Origin: Clytia hemisphaerica
Taxonomy: Eukaryota > Cnidaria > Hydrozoa > Leptothecata > Clytiidae
Direction of reading: 5' to 3'
Assembly (NCBI GenBank): GCA_902728285.1
Contig: CACVBU010000821.1
Location: 421,450 to 485,449 of the forward strand
DNA length: 64,000 nucleotides
The notes beneath the pieces were generated by a model, which saw nothing but the letters and a program-made list of their open reading frames with translations, was not told the DNA's origin and made no database searches. The position numbers were made by a program, and so were the translations under genes. Positions 42,872 through 53,278 of the stretch are shown one piece after another. Each line of letters begins with the position of its first letter. Position 1 is the stretch's first letter.

Positions 42872-44788
42872 ATGTCCATCCTTAGAAGTCTTGGTAAGAT
42901 CAAAGAAATGAGAAACAGTTCTCTTTCTCAAGAAAAACAACCTCAACAAGTCGATGTTGATTTGACAGTAGAGAAACCTGAAAGCTCATCCTCTAAAGTG
43001 CAACTTCCTTCTCACTCAGATACAAATCTTGGTGTATTGGATTTTGAAGCAGCATCATCAGCAATGAAAGAAAGTGATAAAAATAAGAGAGAGCGTTATT
43101 ATAAGTACACAGACGAAGAAAGATTCAACATTGGAAAACACATGTGGCAGAACTCGGTGCTGCTAGCAGCTTGAGGAAATTTAAAGGAAAATTTTCTAAC
43201 CTTGATGAAAGCACCCTCCGTTCAATACGTGACAAGTATGAAAAGGAATTGAAATTGGCTGTTTTGCAGAAACGTGAACCACATTCAAAGCTGAAAGCCG
43301 AGCGTCGTGGAAGAGCACTCATGCTTGGTCCAATTGATGGCCTTGTTCAAAATTATTTACGAGTGAGTAGATTTATTTCTGTCGATTACAACTTTCCGAG
43401 CCTTGGATGGATTTAGCCAACTTCTTGCGATGAATTTTTAGTGTTCCCCCAAACACAATCCGTAATAATCTATCTAAAAGTCAGGCTTCTAAAGAAATCT
43501 GTAGTTCCTTTGATTCCCCTCTTTTCAGCTCAAGTTTAATTGTATACTACGTTTTTCATAGGCCGTTCGTGCGCGTGGAGGTGTCGTGACCCAGACCATC
43601 GCAGAGTCTGTAGCAGTCGCGTTGATATCACATTCACCCGCTGGGTTCATCTTGGGCACAAAGTTTGCTACGGGGAATGAAGTTTGTCAGACGACTTGGA
43701 ACAAGTGGGAAAGTACCTATCTCAGAAGATTTACGAAAGGAGCTAGAGCTAAGTTACCTATATGGTATTGTTAGTAAAATCGAAAAGAACAACATTCCAC
43801 ATTCCTTAGTGCTTAATCTTGACCAAACACCGACAAAATATGTGCCCACTTCGAACAAAACGATGGTGCCAATTAAAGGTTCAACTGACAAAAGATCAAT
43901 CACCGCCACGCTCACTATCACGCTCGAAGGACATTTCCTTCCGATTCAACTTATTTACGCTGGGAAAACTAAAAAAAGTTTACCCAGAGTCAAACTTCAT
44001 GCAAGCTTTAGTCTAAGTGCAAACCCTAAGCACTATAGCAATGAAACCGAATCTGTCAAAATCCTGAATGATATTATTATCCCCTACGTCAAGAACCAAC
44101 GAGAGAAATTGGGACTACAAAAGGATCACTATGCACTTCTTATCATGGATGATTTGAAAGGGCAAATGACATCAAAAGTACTTAAAGTTCTGAAAGATAA
44201 TCATATTCTCCTCCAAAGTGTACCGGCAAACTTCACTTATCTTTTTCAGCCTCTTGATGTCCAAGGAGGTCCAAATGGCTTTGTTAAGCGCTTGATGAAG
44301 AAGAAGTTTTCCGAATGGTAGACGGGAAAAATAATGCAAGGTCTGGATGAAGGAAAGCAACTTGCCGAAATCGAAGTGCCATTAAAACTATAGATTGTAA
44401 AGCCACTTCATGCGAAGTGGATCATGGAGATGTACAACGTTATGACATCTGATGAAGGACGGAACGTATGTCTCAAAGCATGGGAGCAGTCGATCAGGGA
44501 TTATCAAAACTACCGTCTCTCGACCCGTTTGGACACATAGACGCGATGGTCAACGCTCCAGTCGAATTCGAAAATCCAATAGAGCCTCACCTCATCCAGG
44601 AAAGCTCCAAGTACATCAACGAGGAGTTTACCGATGATGATGAGAGTGATGGTGAATACATAGAGGAAAGTGAAGAAGCAACGGATGATAACGAATCTGT
44701 CGATGACGAATCTTCGAGTGAAAGCGAAGCAAGCAGCGATGAAATCGAATCAGATCTTTTTCTCGATTATTTTAGACATTTTTTGTAG
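42872..44788 (+). pseudogene. pogo-like DDE transposase, decayed
   Basis: ATG 42872 leads through an acidic/Ser-rich start into a helix-turn-helix-like region (RFNIGKHM, then SSLRKFKGKF). An indel near 43143 separates them. An intron at 43363-43561 (GTGAGT...CATAG) rejoins in phase before AVRARGGVV. A second frameshift lies near 43660. The catalytic core follows: LVLNLDQTP (first Asp), LLIMDDLKGQ (second Asp) and LFQPLDV (third Asp). TAG at 44319 and a later stop interrupt the C-terminal part, whose acidic DDESDGEYIEESEEA tail continues to 44788. The D-D-D motif and TA target site fit pogo/Tigger-like elements. At least four lesions make it inactive. Confidence 0.8.
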
Positions 44789-45164
44789 ATTTTTTTCTCA
44801 AATTGTTTAAAAGAACATGCAAAAATGTACTTTATTTACTTTACTTGCAATGTGTCATCAATATTTTATTGCAGTACCCTGATTTTCCACATGAAAATAC
44901 AGATTTAAGAAATTTGCAATCCCACACTATAGGATTTTCGAAATCGCGAAATTAAAAAAAAAACCGTTTCGCAAAATTTTGTCCACGCGAAAGTTCTAAA
45001 ATCTCAATTCGCGAAAAAAAGTCCACGCGAAAATTAATCCACTTAAGGTAACTAGAATCGAGAGTCAAAATTGAGGTCTGGAAAAGCCTTAGAGGACTCA
45101 AAAATCTTTAACAGAATAATCCAGGGGAGATGAGAATGTCCTTAGAAATCCTTTGAACGAAAAG
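44789..45164. other. 3' region of the pogo element and short spacer
   Basis: Contains the right subterminal CGCGAAA/GTCCACGCG repeats and terminus (to 45050), then about 110 bp of host sequence. Confidence 0.5.
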
Positions 45165-46394
45165 CTAATTTATAACAACAAAAGATGATTCTTGAAAGTT
45201 GTATGATACTTTTTGAAATGTGCCTGTAACGTCGTGGAATAAGATTCCCTGGGGGACTTCTTCCCAAACGCCGGGAACGCTCAAAAAGTCAGCAGTAGTC
45301 TCCAGATGGGCTTGCCATTCGAAGGGCTTCGTTTCCAAGATTTGGAAAGGGACTAGTGTGTCCACAACGGCTGGGAGCTTGTTGAGGTTCTTTTGAACGA
45401 TTTTCATACTTTCACATTCTTTATTGTAGCTTGTTTCCTCAACATACTCTCTGTGGACTTGCAACCTGGCGAAATACGTTTGGATCACGTTGTCCGGATG
45501 ATGGTTCGTCGCATGTTTTGCAACAACTTTTAGAAAGTTGAAAGCCCTCTCTTCATCCTCCGTGTTTGCTGAAGCGAATGACATGGTGCGCTGTTGGTTC
45601 GCCGCGTGGTCCATCATAGCGTGGAAATACTGACCCTCCATCCTCCTGCTGGTCATCTTTTTCTTCTTGGATGGATCGAGATGTTGTTTTGACTTGATCC
45701 TCGTCATAAATGTCACATTGAACAAGCTTAGAATGCTAATCGGTGATCTTTGATGATGACCGGTGATCTTTTGGCTTCTTTGGCGTACAATGTCCCTTGG
45801 ATTTCGAAAAACACTGAAAAGACGTCGTTGTTGATCTTATTTCTTAAGGCGACTGTACAATCGATCAAGGATTTTCTGTAATCACACCACGCTTGGCGTC
45901 TTTAAATGAAAACGATGCGTCTTTCGTAATTTCAAAGACAGCTCTCGATCGCGTTTCGCTAAATTGAATGGAAGCAACTCGTTCACGTTCTTCAAATGTC
46001 CTAGTGTTGTATGGAGTGGCTCGACGGCTAAGATCTCATAGTTTTAGAGATGGCATTTCTCTGAAACAGATTTTTTTAAATTTATTTTCTAATGAATAAC
46101 TATTTCATCAAAAGGAAGACTTGGCAATTTCATATTTTAAATTATTAAAATTTTATCATTGCTGTGTAGGGATTAAGATATTGTATTTCTAAACTCAAAA
46201 TGAATATCAGAACTTAATTTGTTTTACCTGGAGTCAATAGCGGATCGTGAAAAAGCAAAGCCGGTAGCCGAACTGACCCAGCGATTTTTTTTCTTAGGTT
46301 CTCCAAAAGGTCTTTTCTATCCTCAGATCTACCATAATCTTTTTCTCCTCGGTGATCTAGCAAACTAGTCGATAATTGGTTTCTAATGATAAAC
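45165..46394 (-). pseudogene. Upstream part of the uncharacterised spliced gene interrupted by pogo
   Basis: An exon at 46394-46228 (acceptor TTTCTAG, donor CCAG/GTAAAA) contains VRLPALLFHDPLLTPG. A second coding block begins at 46060 after CTGTTTCAG and contains YEILAVEPLHTTLGHLKN, then after indels RKSLIDCTVALRNKINND, and then the 186-codon frame 45725-45165 with GQYFHAMMDHAANQQR, ANTEDEERAFNFLK and HHPDNVIQTYFARLQ. I recall this series of motifs from uncharacterised transposon-associated proteins in cnidarians but cannot name a function. At least two frameshifts make it a pseudogene. The frame closes near 45165 next to a possible donor. Confidence 0.5.
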
Positions 46395-46399
46395 ACTAG

Positions 46400-46882
46400 A
46401 AATCTTTTCCCACAAAATCATAGATAGTAGACATAAAAAAGAGTACATACGTTGTTAACTTTAATCTTTCAATTGTGGAGGCAAGAGTTTTCTGAGGACA
46501 GTATTTCACGTAAACTGTATCGCTCATTCTCTAAGCATCGACATCACAGGCCCAGCAAAAAAAATCGCCATCTTTCTGATTTCCTGCCTCAAGCTGACAG
46601 GCTGGAGCGTCACCTAGTAGTAAAAATGTATGTTAAATTTTTTATCGCAAGAAAAAAAAATGGTTTTCTACGCCAAAAATGTAGTGCTGAGATATAAAAT
46701 ATTTCAGTGGGAATTGATTATCCCCTGGAATTTAGCCAGATAAGTTACCTACCTTTAAAAAATCTCATTATGTCCCGGATCTCCTTGCCATCATGTTTTA
46801 AGCGTTTTGTTGAAAGTTCGATAATGTCTTTAAGGCGTAAACTGCTATAATTAAGCTGTGTTCAGGTGTCGATTGCGTCCGT
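46400..46882. other. No gene recognised
   Basis: The Arg/His-rich short frame at 46452-46697 has no recognised domain. Confidence 0.35.
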
Positions 46883-46890
46883 GCTAACAA

Positions 46891-47221
46891 CCCGGGGGGG
46901 GGTACTTAGGCAAATGGAGGGTACGGTATGTGCCGCCCTTAAGGGTACCTTTTTTGGACTTCCAAGGTCCCGCTAAGGGTCGGAAAAATCAGAAAATCAA
47001 ATTTCAGTCCCACTAAGGGTCGAAAAATTGGAAAATTTCAACTTTTTACCCCCTGAAAGATCGAAATTTGGTCAAAATTGGTCAAATTTGTCCCGCTAAG
47101 GGTCGCAAAATTCCCAAAATTTTCCTTTGTTTTCTCCTTTTTAGTCCCGGTAAGGGTCCAAAGTTCGAAAGTCGGGCGGCACCCCCCCGTCAGCTCGCAA
47201 CCCTAGTACCCCCCCCCCGGG
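46891..47221. mobile_element. G-rich MITE with 8-bp target duplication (hAT-type)
   Basis: GCTAACAA flanks the element directly on both sides (46883-46890 and 47222-47229). The ends are CCCGGGGGGGGGTACT and its inverted counterpart AGTACCCCCCCCCCGGGG. Internally, CTAAGGGTCG units recur about five times. An 8-bp duplication is typical of hAT transposases. No coding sequence. Confidence 0.85.
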
Positions 47222-47229
47222 GCTAACAA

Positions 47230-47932
47230 ATACAATTCAGGTCTTTCGACATAGCTTTGAACAGATACTTTAAGTCCTTAAAGAAATATGTAATAGAAAT
47301 ACCACGTTACATTTTCTTATAAGAAGATTGCAACATATTCTTATAAAAAAAGCGTGTATTTCATTCAAAAGGCCGATATTTTAGTGTGCTTTTTTCACTT
47401 TATAAAAAAGTTTTGTGGCTTTCTCGCTTTTTCCTGAAGAATTGTCTTTTCTACATTTCACTCCTCCACAAAATTTTTTACAAATTATCGAGAGATGGAT
47501 GGCATATTTAACGCGAGTGAAGCGAGACAAAAATCTACTTGCAGAGTCTTTTCGGACGACTCTGGTACAGTATAATTTTAATAACGATGCTCTTTGTGAT
47601 AATATTTGACAAAATATTACGTCACGGGGACAGTACACAATTCAAATATGGTTAAAGATAAGCCACCCGGAGGAGGGCTAGAGTCAAACTTTGAAGAGAT
47701 TTATTTTTTTATTTGATTGTGCTTTTGATCCACCCTTCGACTTTCAGTTCGTTCAGCTACAGCTTAAGTGGTGTGAGACGCTGGGTACCGGCTAGTTTTC
47801 TATATCATTATGAGTCAGCTTATGTCAAGAGAGAAATAGATTTTTTTCAGCATTATCTAGTCTAAAAGTAGAAAAATCAACGGATTAGTCAAATAAATCA
47901 AGAAAATCAAAAAATAACAAACTAGAAATTCA
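47230..47932. other. No gene recognised
   Basis: Includes another ATTCTTATAAAAAAAGCGTG repeat copy near 47338. The short frames at 47381-47638 are on overlapping opposite strands and are not credible. Confidence 0.35.
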
Positions 47933-48292
47933 CTATGCCCTCTTCCACAAAACGAACGATAAAGTGACGTTTAGTCTCACCAATGTAAATGCTGTTGCAA
48001 GCATTGCACGAAAATTTATACAAGAGCAGGGAATCGAAATTTCTAGACAATCGTTCTTTATACGAAAAGGCGATGAAAATTTGATTTGAAGTTTAGTTTC
48101 GGGTGCAAATTGACGGAAAATACTTACAAGCTTTTTCTTAATTTCTAGAGATTTCTTTCCAAGAAAAGTTAGTGTGATTGATAGTTCTTTCTTTTCAGAG
48201 GTTTCTTTGATACATTTCCGTTTAGTCATCGTCTTATCCAGGAAACTTTTGATACAGCGATCAATGAAAAAAAGCAACACATTATCACACAT
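47933..48292 (-). pseudogene. Penelope-like element: linker and GIY-YIG endonuclease remnant
   Basis: The minus-strand frame reads FIDRCIKSFLDK, then a basic linker with L-GKKSLEIKKKL, matching the RT-to-endonuclease linker of Penelope-like elements. Near 48050 the frame shifts. The new frame has FKDRLSRNF-like sequence, then YKFSCNACNS and IYIGETKRHFIVRF, the GIY-YIG-type core preceded by a CxxC pair. The domain ends at 47933 before its later catalytic Arg/Glu motifs. It lies 1.4 kb downstream, in transcription direction, of the RT at 49.7-50.8 kb. It may be the rest of the same element or a second copy. Confidence 0.6.
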
Positions 48293-49024
48293 AATTCTAC
48301 AGAATACGTAGATGGTGTAAATTTAAAATTTCTACAGATGTCTGTAGATTTACGGGTAGAATTATAATTCTACAAAATATGTAGATTCATATTTCTACAG
48401 ACGTCTGTAGAATTACGGCAAATAAGTAGATTGCTACACAACAGAGTCTATATTGTATAGAAGGGTATATAGGGTAGAATTATTATTCTACAAAATATGT
48501 AGATTTCATATTTCTACAGACATCTGTAGAATTACGGCAAATAAGTAGATTGCTACACAACAGAGTCTATATTGTATAGAAGGGTATATAGGGTAGAATT
48601 ATTATTCTACAAAATATGTAGATTTCATATTTCTACAGACATCTGTAGAATTACGGCAAATAAGTAGATTGCTACACAACAGAGTCTATATTGTATACAC
48701 CACAATGAGTAATTTAGCGCTGACAAGTAAGGGCGAAGAATACAATGGGGTGGACTCTCTTTACGGTCGGGGCTGTGCACGGCGTAATACCGGATAAATA
48801 TCGATCTAGACAGTTAGCCTAACTCGTCAGTTAGACTGGTTACTCGTCACTACAAATGTTCTTGGGTCAGGGGTTTGGAGCTCGAGTCTCGAGCGCGCAC
48901 AAAGTGAAATCGTACCAGAATATCTACAAGATCAGTTGAATTCTATATTCTACATTATATGTCGATATTAAAGAGTGCCGTAATTCTACAGACGTCCGTA
49001 GAATTAAGAAAATTTATACATCTA
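48293..49024. repeat. Palindrome-rich tandem array, 119-bp unit
   Basis: Three units of 119 bp (AATAAGTAGATTGCTACACA starts near 48421, 48540 and 48659). Each holds TCTACAGACATCTGTAGA or the perfect palindrome TCTACAGACGTCTGTAGA and a GTAGAATTATAATTCTAC-type palindrome. Similar words lie at 48290 and 48980-49010, so the array appears to be the inside of a small inverted-repeat element. A region near 48800-48900 with CTCGAGTCTCGAG is only weakly tRNA-like. Confidence 0.75.
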
Positions 49025-49026
49025 CC

Positions 49027-49666
49027 GGGTGCGTCAGAAAAAACTTTGGACGTTTGGTGAGCCACTGGGACCGAGCAAAGTCTTTTTGAAACTCAAAACC
49101 ACTTTTATTAGAAAGAGGATAGTCTAACTTAAATTTTGAGGTATAGCTTTTTAAGTTGGGTAAAGTATTTCTCAAGTTATAAGCTTTTGAAGTTAAAATT
49201 CACTTTTCGAAAAGTGTAAAAAAAACGTCAAAAATGGGTAATTAAAATGTTGTGACAATAGACAGTGTTGTCGAGGCATTTTGAGAAAGAGAGATTTTTT
49301 TCCATACATCACACTCTTCACAGATAGATTCTCTCAAAAATTCACCAAAATAAAACTTTTAATTGTTGTTTTACAAATTCCCGCTCTGGTATGTTTTATT
49401 ACCCAGTGGAAACATTAATGACATCGTTAAAAACGTGCACATCAGAACAAAAGAGAAAGAGAGAGATAGAAAAAAAGAGAACAAATTTAATCACCTGTCA
49501 TCAAATAGCAATATCTCAAAAAGTTTTGTTTCAAATTTAATGAATGATACCTCAAAATTTAAGTTAGACTGTCCTCTTTCTAATAAAAGTGGTTTTGAGT
49601 TTCAAAAAGACTTTGCTCGGTCCCAGTGGCTCACCAAACGTCCAAAGTTTTTTCTGACGCACCCGG
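49027..49666. mobile_element. TA-flanked inverted-repeat element inserted in the Penelope RT
   Basis: CCGGGTGCGTCAGAAAAAAC at 49027 is matched inverted by the right end ...CTGACGCACCCGG at 49666. TA flanks both ends, and arms of about 120 bp match well. The Penelope reading frame runs into it, and the last 21 or so codons of that frame are element sequence. Confidence 0.8.
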
Positions 49667-50760
49667 TACTTATTTTGTAGATTTTCTTGTGAGACTGGCC
49701 TGAAAAAAGCGGAAATTTATTCTTCATCCAAATGATTTTACGTTTTTGGATTTCATCATGAAAAGTTTTATAATTTGAACAAATCGTAAGCGTTTGATGC
49801 AGGAGAGTAGCAATTAAACCTTTCTTATAGGTTATCGGTAAAAAACTTTCATAATTCAGATAAACTCTACTGAATGTCTTTTTACAAAAAACTGAAGTAG
49901 AAAACTTTCCATCTGTTCTTGTAATTTTGATATCAAGAAAGGAAAGGTTACTTTCTTCTTCTTCTTCGTACGTAAACTTAATGTTTTTGTGTTTACTGTT
50001 AAGATAACGCCAAAACTTCTTGACTTTTTCACGATTGTCAAAAAGAAGGAAAATATCATCGACATATCTTCGAAAGAAGACAGGTTTGAATTGAACTGGG
50101 CAATGTTCTAGCCACTTTAATTCATGATAGCATAAAAACAAATTAGCTAACGTGGGTCCTAAGGGCGAACCCATTGCGACGCCATCAATTTGACTGTAGA
50201 ATTTACCATTGAAAACGAAACACGACGATTTGGTTACGAAAGCAAGGAGACTTTTAAAATGCCGTTTCAGTAAACCTTTGACTTTCTTAAGCTTGTTATA
50301 GACTCTTTCAACGCATATATCAATCGTTTCGTCTAAAGGGATGTTTGTGAACAAGGACTGAATATCGAAGGACACCATGTAGAGATCAGCATTCTGTTCT
50401 ACGATTTCATTAGCAAAACTGAACGAATCTTTGACTGTGTATTCGTTCATAGTATGTTCTTTTAACAACGGTACAAAAATTTTTGCCATATTATAAGCGC
50501 AAGTTCTAATGGTTGACAAAATGGGCCTGAAGGGCGGAAGTATAAAACCATTTGATTTGTCTTTATGAACTTTACAGAGTCCATACATAATTCCTGGACG
50601 AGTTCCAACAGGGTTGAGAAGTTTGTAATCATCCTCCGATAGATAATTGGATTCCAGCAATTCATCAAGACATTTTTGAATTTCGGCTTCCATATCAATA
50701 AGATGTCGAACTTCTTTGTTAACTTTGTGTTTTTTATTAATTCGACTTTGATGAACTTGG
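49667..50760 (-). pseudogene. Penelope-like reverse transcriptase (truncated at both ends)
   Basis: An open minus-strand frame of about 350 codons contains the RT motifs GIMYGLCKVHKD, RPILSTIRT, FDIQSLFTNIPL (catalytic Asp), GVAMGSPLGPTLAN and RRYVDDIFLLF (catalytic Asp pair), then LSFLDIKITR. This is the Penelope-like order and wording. In-frame sequence extends upstream of the first ATG (50693) to about 50760, where similarity ends at a (TG)n/repeat junction, so the 5' part is missing. The 3' end is cut by the MITE at 49666. The RT core has no stops, so the damage is insertional rather than by point mutation. Confidence 0.85.
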
Positions 50761-50836
50761 AAGTGTCACTCAGTAGCTATTTTTTTTATTATTTTATTCT
50801 CAACTTCAGTTGAGCTAGAATCTGAGAATGTCTGTC

Positions 50837-50840
<4 letters not shown>

Positions 50841-50880
<40 letters not shown>
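50841..50880. repeat. (TG)20 microsatellite
   Basis: An uninterrupted TG run, preceded by TCTG repeats. Confidence 0.95.
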
Positions 50881-50882
<2 letters not shown>

Positions 50883-51085
50883 TGTCACAAAAACTTTGGG
50901 GCAGGCTGGAGACTTCAAAAATGGTCGGATTTGGCTGAAATTTTGCACACTTGTTCCTTGAGTAAATACGTGGGGGTGTTTTTTTCATTTTTTGAAATTT
51001 TCCAATTTTAAGGGCGTGGTCACAATATTTCGCCAAAACAAGGCTAAAACTTTGGGGCGCTGGAGACTTCAAAAATGGTCGGATT
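50881..51085. repeat. Dispersed copy of the 156-bp subterminal unit
   Basis: ACTTTGGGGCAGGCTGGAGA and the following 150 bp match the units at 34347-34920, then start a second copy. A fragment of the long-inverted-repeat family. Confidence 0.75.
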
Positions 51086-51349
51086 TTAAAACCCAAAATG
51101 CTATAATTTTTCTTAAGCCATTAAGTTTACAATTGGGCCTACGAATGATTTCAAAGATATTGAAGTTGAGCCAGTGCGGTTAGCACGTTCGACAGTGTTA
51201 CGATTACACAACATCAACACGACGGGAAAAAAGCGCGGGAAAATAGAAAATGTAAACAAACATTTTGTAAACTTTAATTTTTTCTATCCAACATAAACAA
51301 GATGCCAACTTTTAGACAGAACAGAATCTATTTATTAGATACTCAAATG
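51086..51349. other. No gene recognised
   Basis: Unique AT-rich sequence up to the target duplication of the next element. Confidence 0.35.
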
Positions 51350-51357
51350 ACAAATAT

Positions 51358-52086
51358 GAGTAGATTCGCTGGATTTCGGTATTCGGGATTCGGGATTCGA
51401 AAAACGTCAATAAAATTTACTGACTAATGCTATTTACTTCAAAAAAACAGATGAGAGGCTTTATTATAAGGATTAAGAATTAGGGAAAAAATCCACAAAA
51501 AGGCATGGTTATTTCGTTATTTAGGGAAATTCCCTATTTCGATATTCAGCAATTTTTCAACAGTGAAACTTTGAAATGCTCTCCAGGCTTGGGAAATTGC
51601 TCAATTGACTCCAAACCAAAAAAAGGATGCAAGCTGACTGGTGTAGAAACAATGCCCACCAGTTAAGAAACTTCAAAAGGGTGTGGTTTTTTCGTGTTTC
51701 AGGGAAATTCCCCATTTCGGGATTGAAAATCGCTCATTTTTCAAATTTGGAGTGTTCTAGAAACTTGGGAAATGACTTTAAAGACCCCAAACCAAAAACA
51801 GATGCAAGCTTACATGAATATAAACAATGCTGAATAAGTGGTATGCCTAGAGAGGGCGTAGTCCCTAAAATCTTGATTTTCACCGTTTAAACCATTTAAA
51901 ATTGCTGAATATCGAAATAGGGAATTTCCCTAAATAGCCACGCCCTTTTTTGGAATTGTTTTCCCTAATTCTTAATCCTTATAATAAAGCCTTTCATCGG
52001 TTTTTTATTTGAAGTCAAAAGCATTAGTCAGTAAATCTTTATTGACGTTTTTCGAATCCCGAATACCGAAACCCAGCGAATCTACC
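51358..52086. mobile_element. Inverted-repeat element with 8-bp target duplication
   Basis: ACAAATAT occurs directly at both sides (51350-51357 and 52087-52094). The ends contain TAGATTCGCTGG followed by GGTATTCGGGATTCG, inverted at the right; arms of about 190 bp match well. The middle has two diverged copies of a CGGATGCAAG-type unit. The 8-bp duplication suggests hAT-type mobilisation. Non-coding. Confidence 0.8.
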
Positions 52087-52102
52087 ACAAATATCATTGA
52101 CG

Positions 52103-53028
52103 ATGAAGAATTTATTATACGACCTGAATAGGTCACATAACCCAGATTTGCCATACTGGAATTACGAAAATTTTGATTTGGACAACTTGTCAGATGAGGA
52201 ATGCAAGGCTGAATTTAGATTCTTCAAAAATGATGTTTACAATCTCCAAGAAATTTTGAACATTCCTGAAGAAATTGTGTGCTACAATGGCCTAAAAGTT
52301 GATGGAATTGAAGCCCTTTCAATGTTTCTAAAACGTTTTGCATATCCATGTCGGTATATGGATATGATCCCAAGATTTGGCCGACCTGCCCCACAACTTT
52401 CCATTATTTGTCATAAAACCATGGATATAATTTACAACAGCTGGTCACATCTTTTAACAAGATTTAATCAAAATTGGCTTTCTCCGGCTAATCTTCAAAG
52501 ATACCAACCAGGAGTCAAAGAACAGTATATAATGGTCACAAAAAGATCCATTCTCTAAAATTTCTAAGTGTGGCTACACCCAATGGACTCTGTGCCGATC
52601 TGTTTGGGCCCATAGAGGGTCGAAGACATGACAGTTATATGTTGGCTCAATCTAAATTATACCCTCTTCTCGTGCAGCATTCCAGAAATCTGAATGAAGA
52701 TCCTTTGTGTATTTATTGTGACCCAGCCTATCCCCTAAGACCACAACTACAGTGTCCTTTCAAAGGGGTAAGAATAACACCTCTTCAAAGACAATGGAAT
52801 TCAGCAATGAGTTCTGTTAGAGTATCTGTGGAATGTATCTTTAATGACATCATCAACTACTTTAAGTTCATAAATTTTCGAAAAAACCTTAAAATAACAC
52901 TCAGTGCTGTGGGGAAAACGTACATTGTTTGTGTGCTGATGCAAAATGCAAGATCTTGTTTATATGGATCCATTACATCAAAGTTTTTCAAAATTGACCC
53001 ACCCAGGATAACAGAATATTTTACATAA
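52103..53028 (+). pseudogene. Harbinger (HARBI1-like) transposase, internal deletion
   Basis: The N-terminal frame (ATG 52103) has FDLDNLSDEEC, the HTH-like region ALSMFLKRFAYPCRY and MIPRFGRPAPQLS. At about 52505-52515 a deletion removes the segment that should hold the first catalytic Asp. The frame then changes to YNGHKKIHSLKF, VATPNGLCADLFGPIEG, RRHDSYML, YCDPAYPLRPQL (second Asp) and SSVRVSVECIF (catalytic Glu), ending at 53028. This is the Harbinger DDE order. With the first Asp missing and a frameshift present, it is inactive. The 729-bp inverted-repeat element sits just upstream. A 3-bp target site and TIRs of the Harbinger element itself were not found. Confidence 0.8.
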
Positions 53029-53067
53029 TATCTTTCATTTTTGATCAAAAGTATGTTGTGTTTCTTC

Positions 53068-53278
53068 TTTATAAATAACGTTAAAATTTCTATATTACAA
53101 AAAACAAACTGTTCAAAAAAAACGTATAACATAATATATTTTTCTCTTATTTATAAATAATATTAAGATTTCTATTCTACAAAAACAAACTGTTCATAAA
53201 AAAATGTATACCAGATATCATTCTCTTATTTATAAATAATGTTAAAATTTCTATTCTACAAACACAAACTGTTCCAAT
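53068..53278 (+). repeat. Tandem repeat, about 80-bp unit, three copies
   Basis: TTTATAAATAA ... TTTCTATTCTACAAA ... CAAACTGTTC recurs starting near 53068, 53149 and 53228. Confidence 0.75.

Larger units (their letters stand above)
41897..45050. mobile_element. pogo-type DNA transposon carrying transposase and a HIRAN-domain gene
   Basis: The left end CCTTAAGTGGATCAATTTTC (from 41899) and the reverse complement of the right end, CCTTAAGTGGATTAATTTTC (ending 45048), match over about 28 bp. They are followed on both sides by several TTTCGCG/CGCGAAA subterminal repeats and GTGGACAAAATTT words. Each end is bounded by TA, the target duplication of the pogo/Tc1/mariner superfamily. Inside are two divergent genes: a transposase (plus, broken) and a HIRAN-domain protein (minus, open). 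The element sits inside a minus-strand gene. Confidence 0.85.

Noticed and set aside
48800-48900. Second tRNA-like SINE head
   Set aside because: Only weak A-box and B-box resemblance (TCGAGTCTC); no target duplication identified.
50815-51096. Thr/His-repeat peptide on the minus strand
   Set aside because: Translation of the (TG)20 microsatellite.
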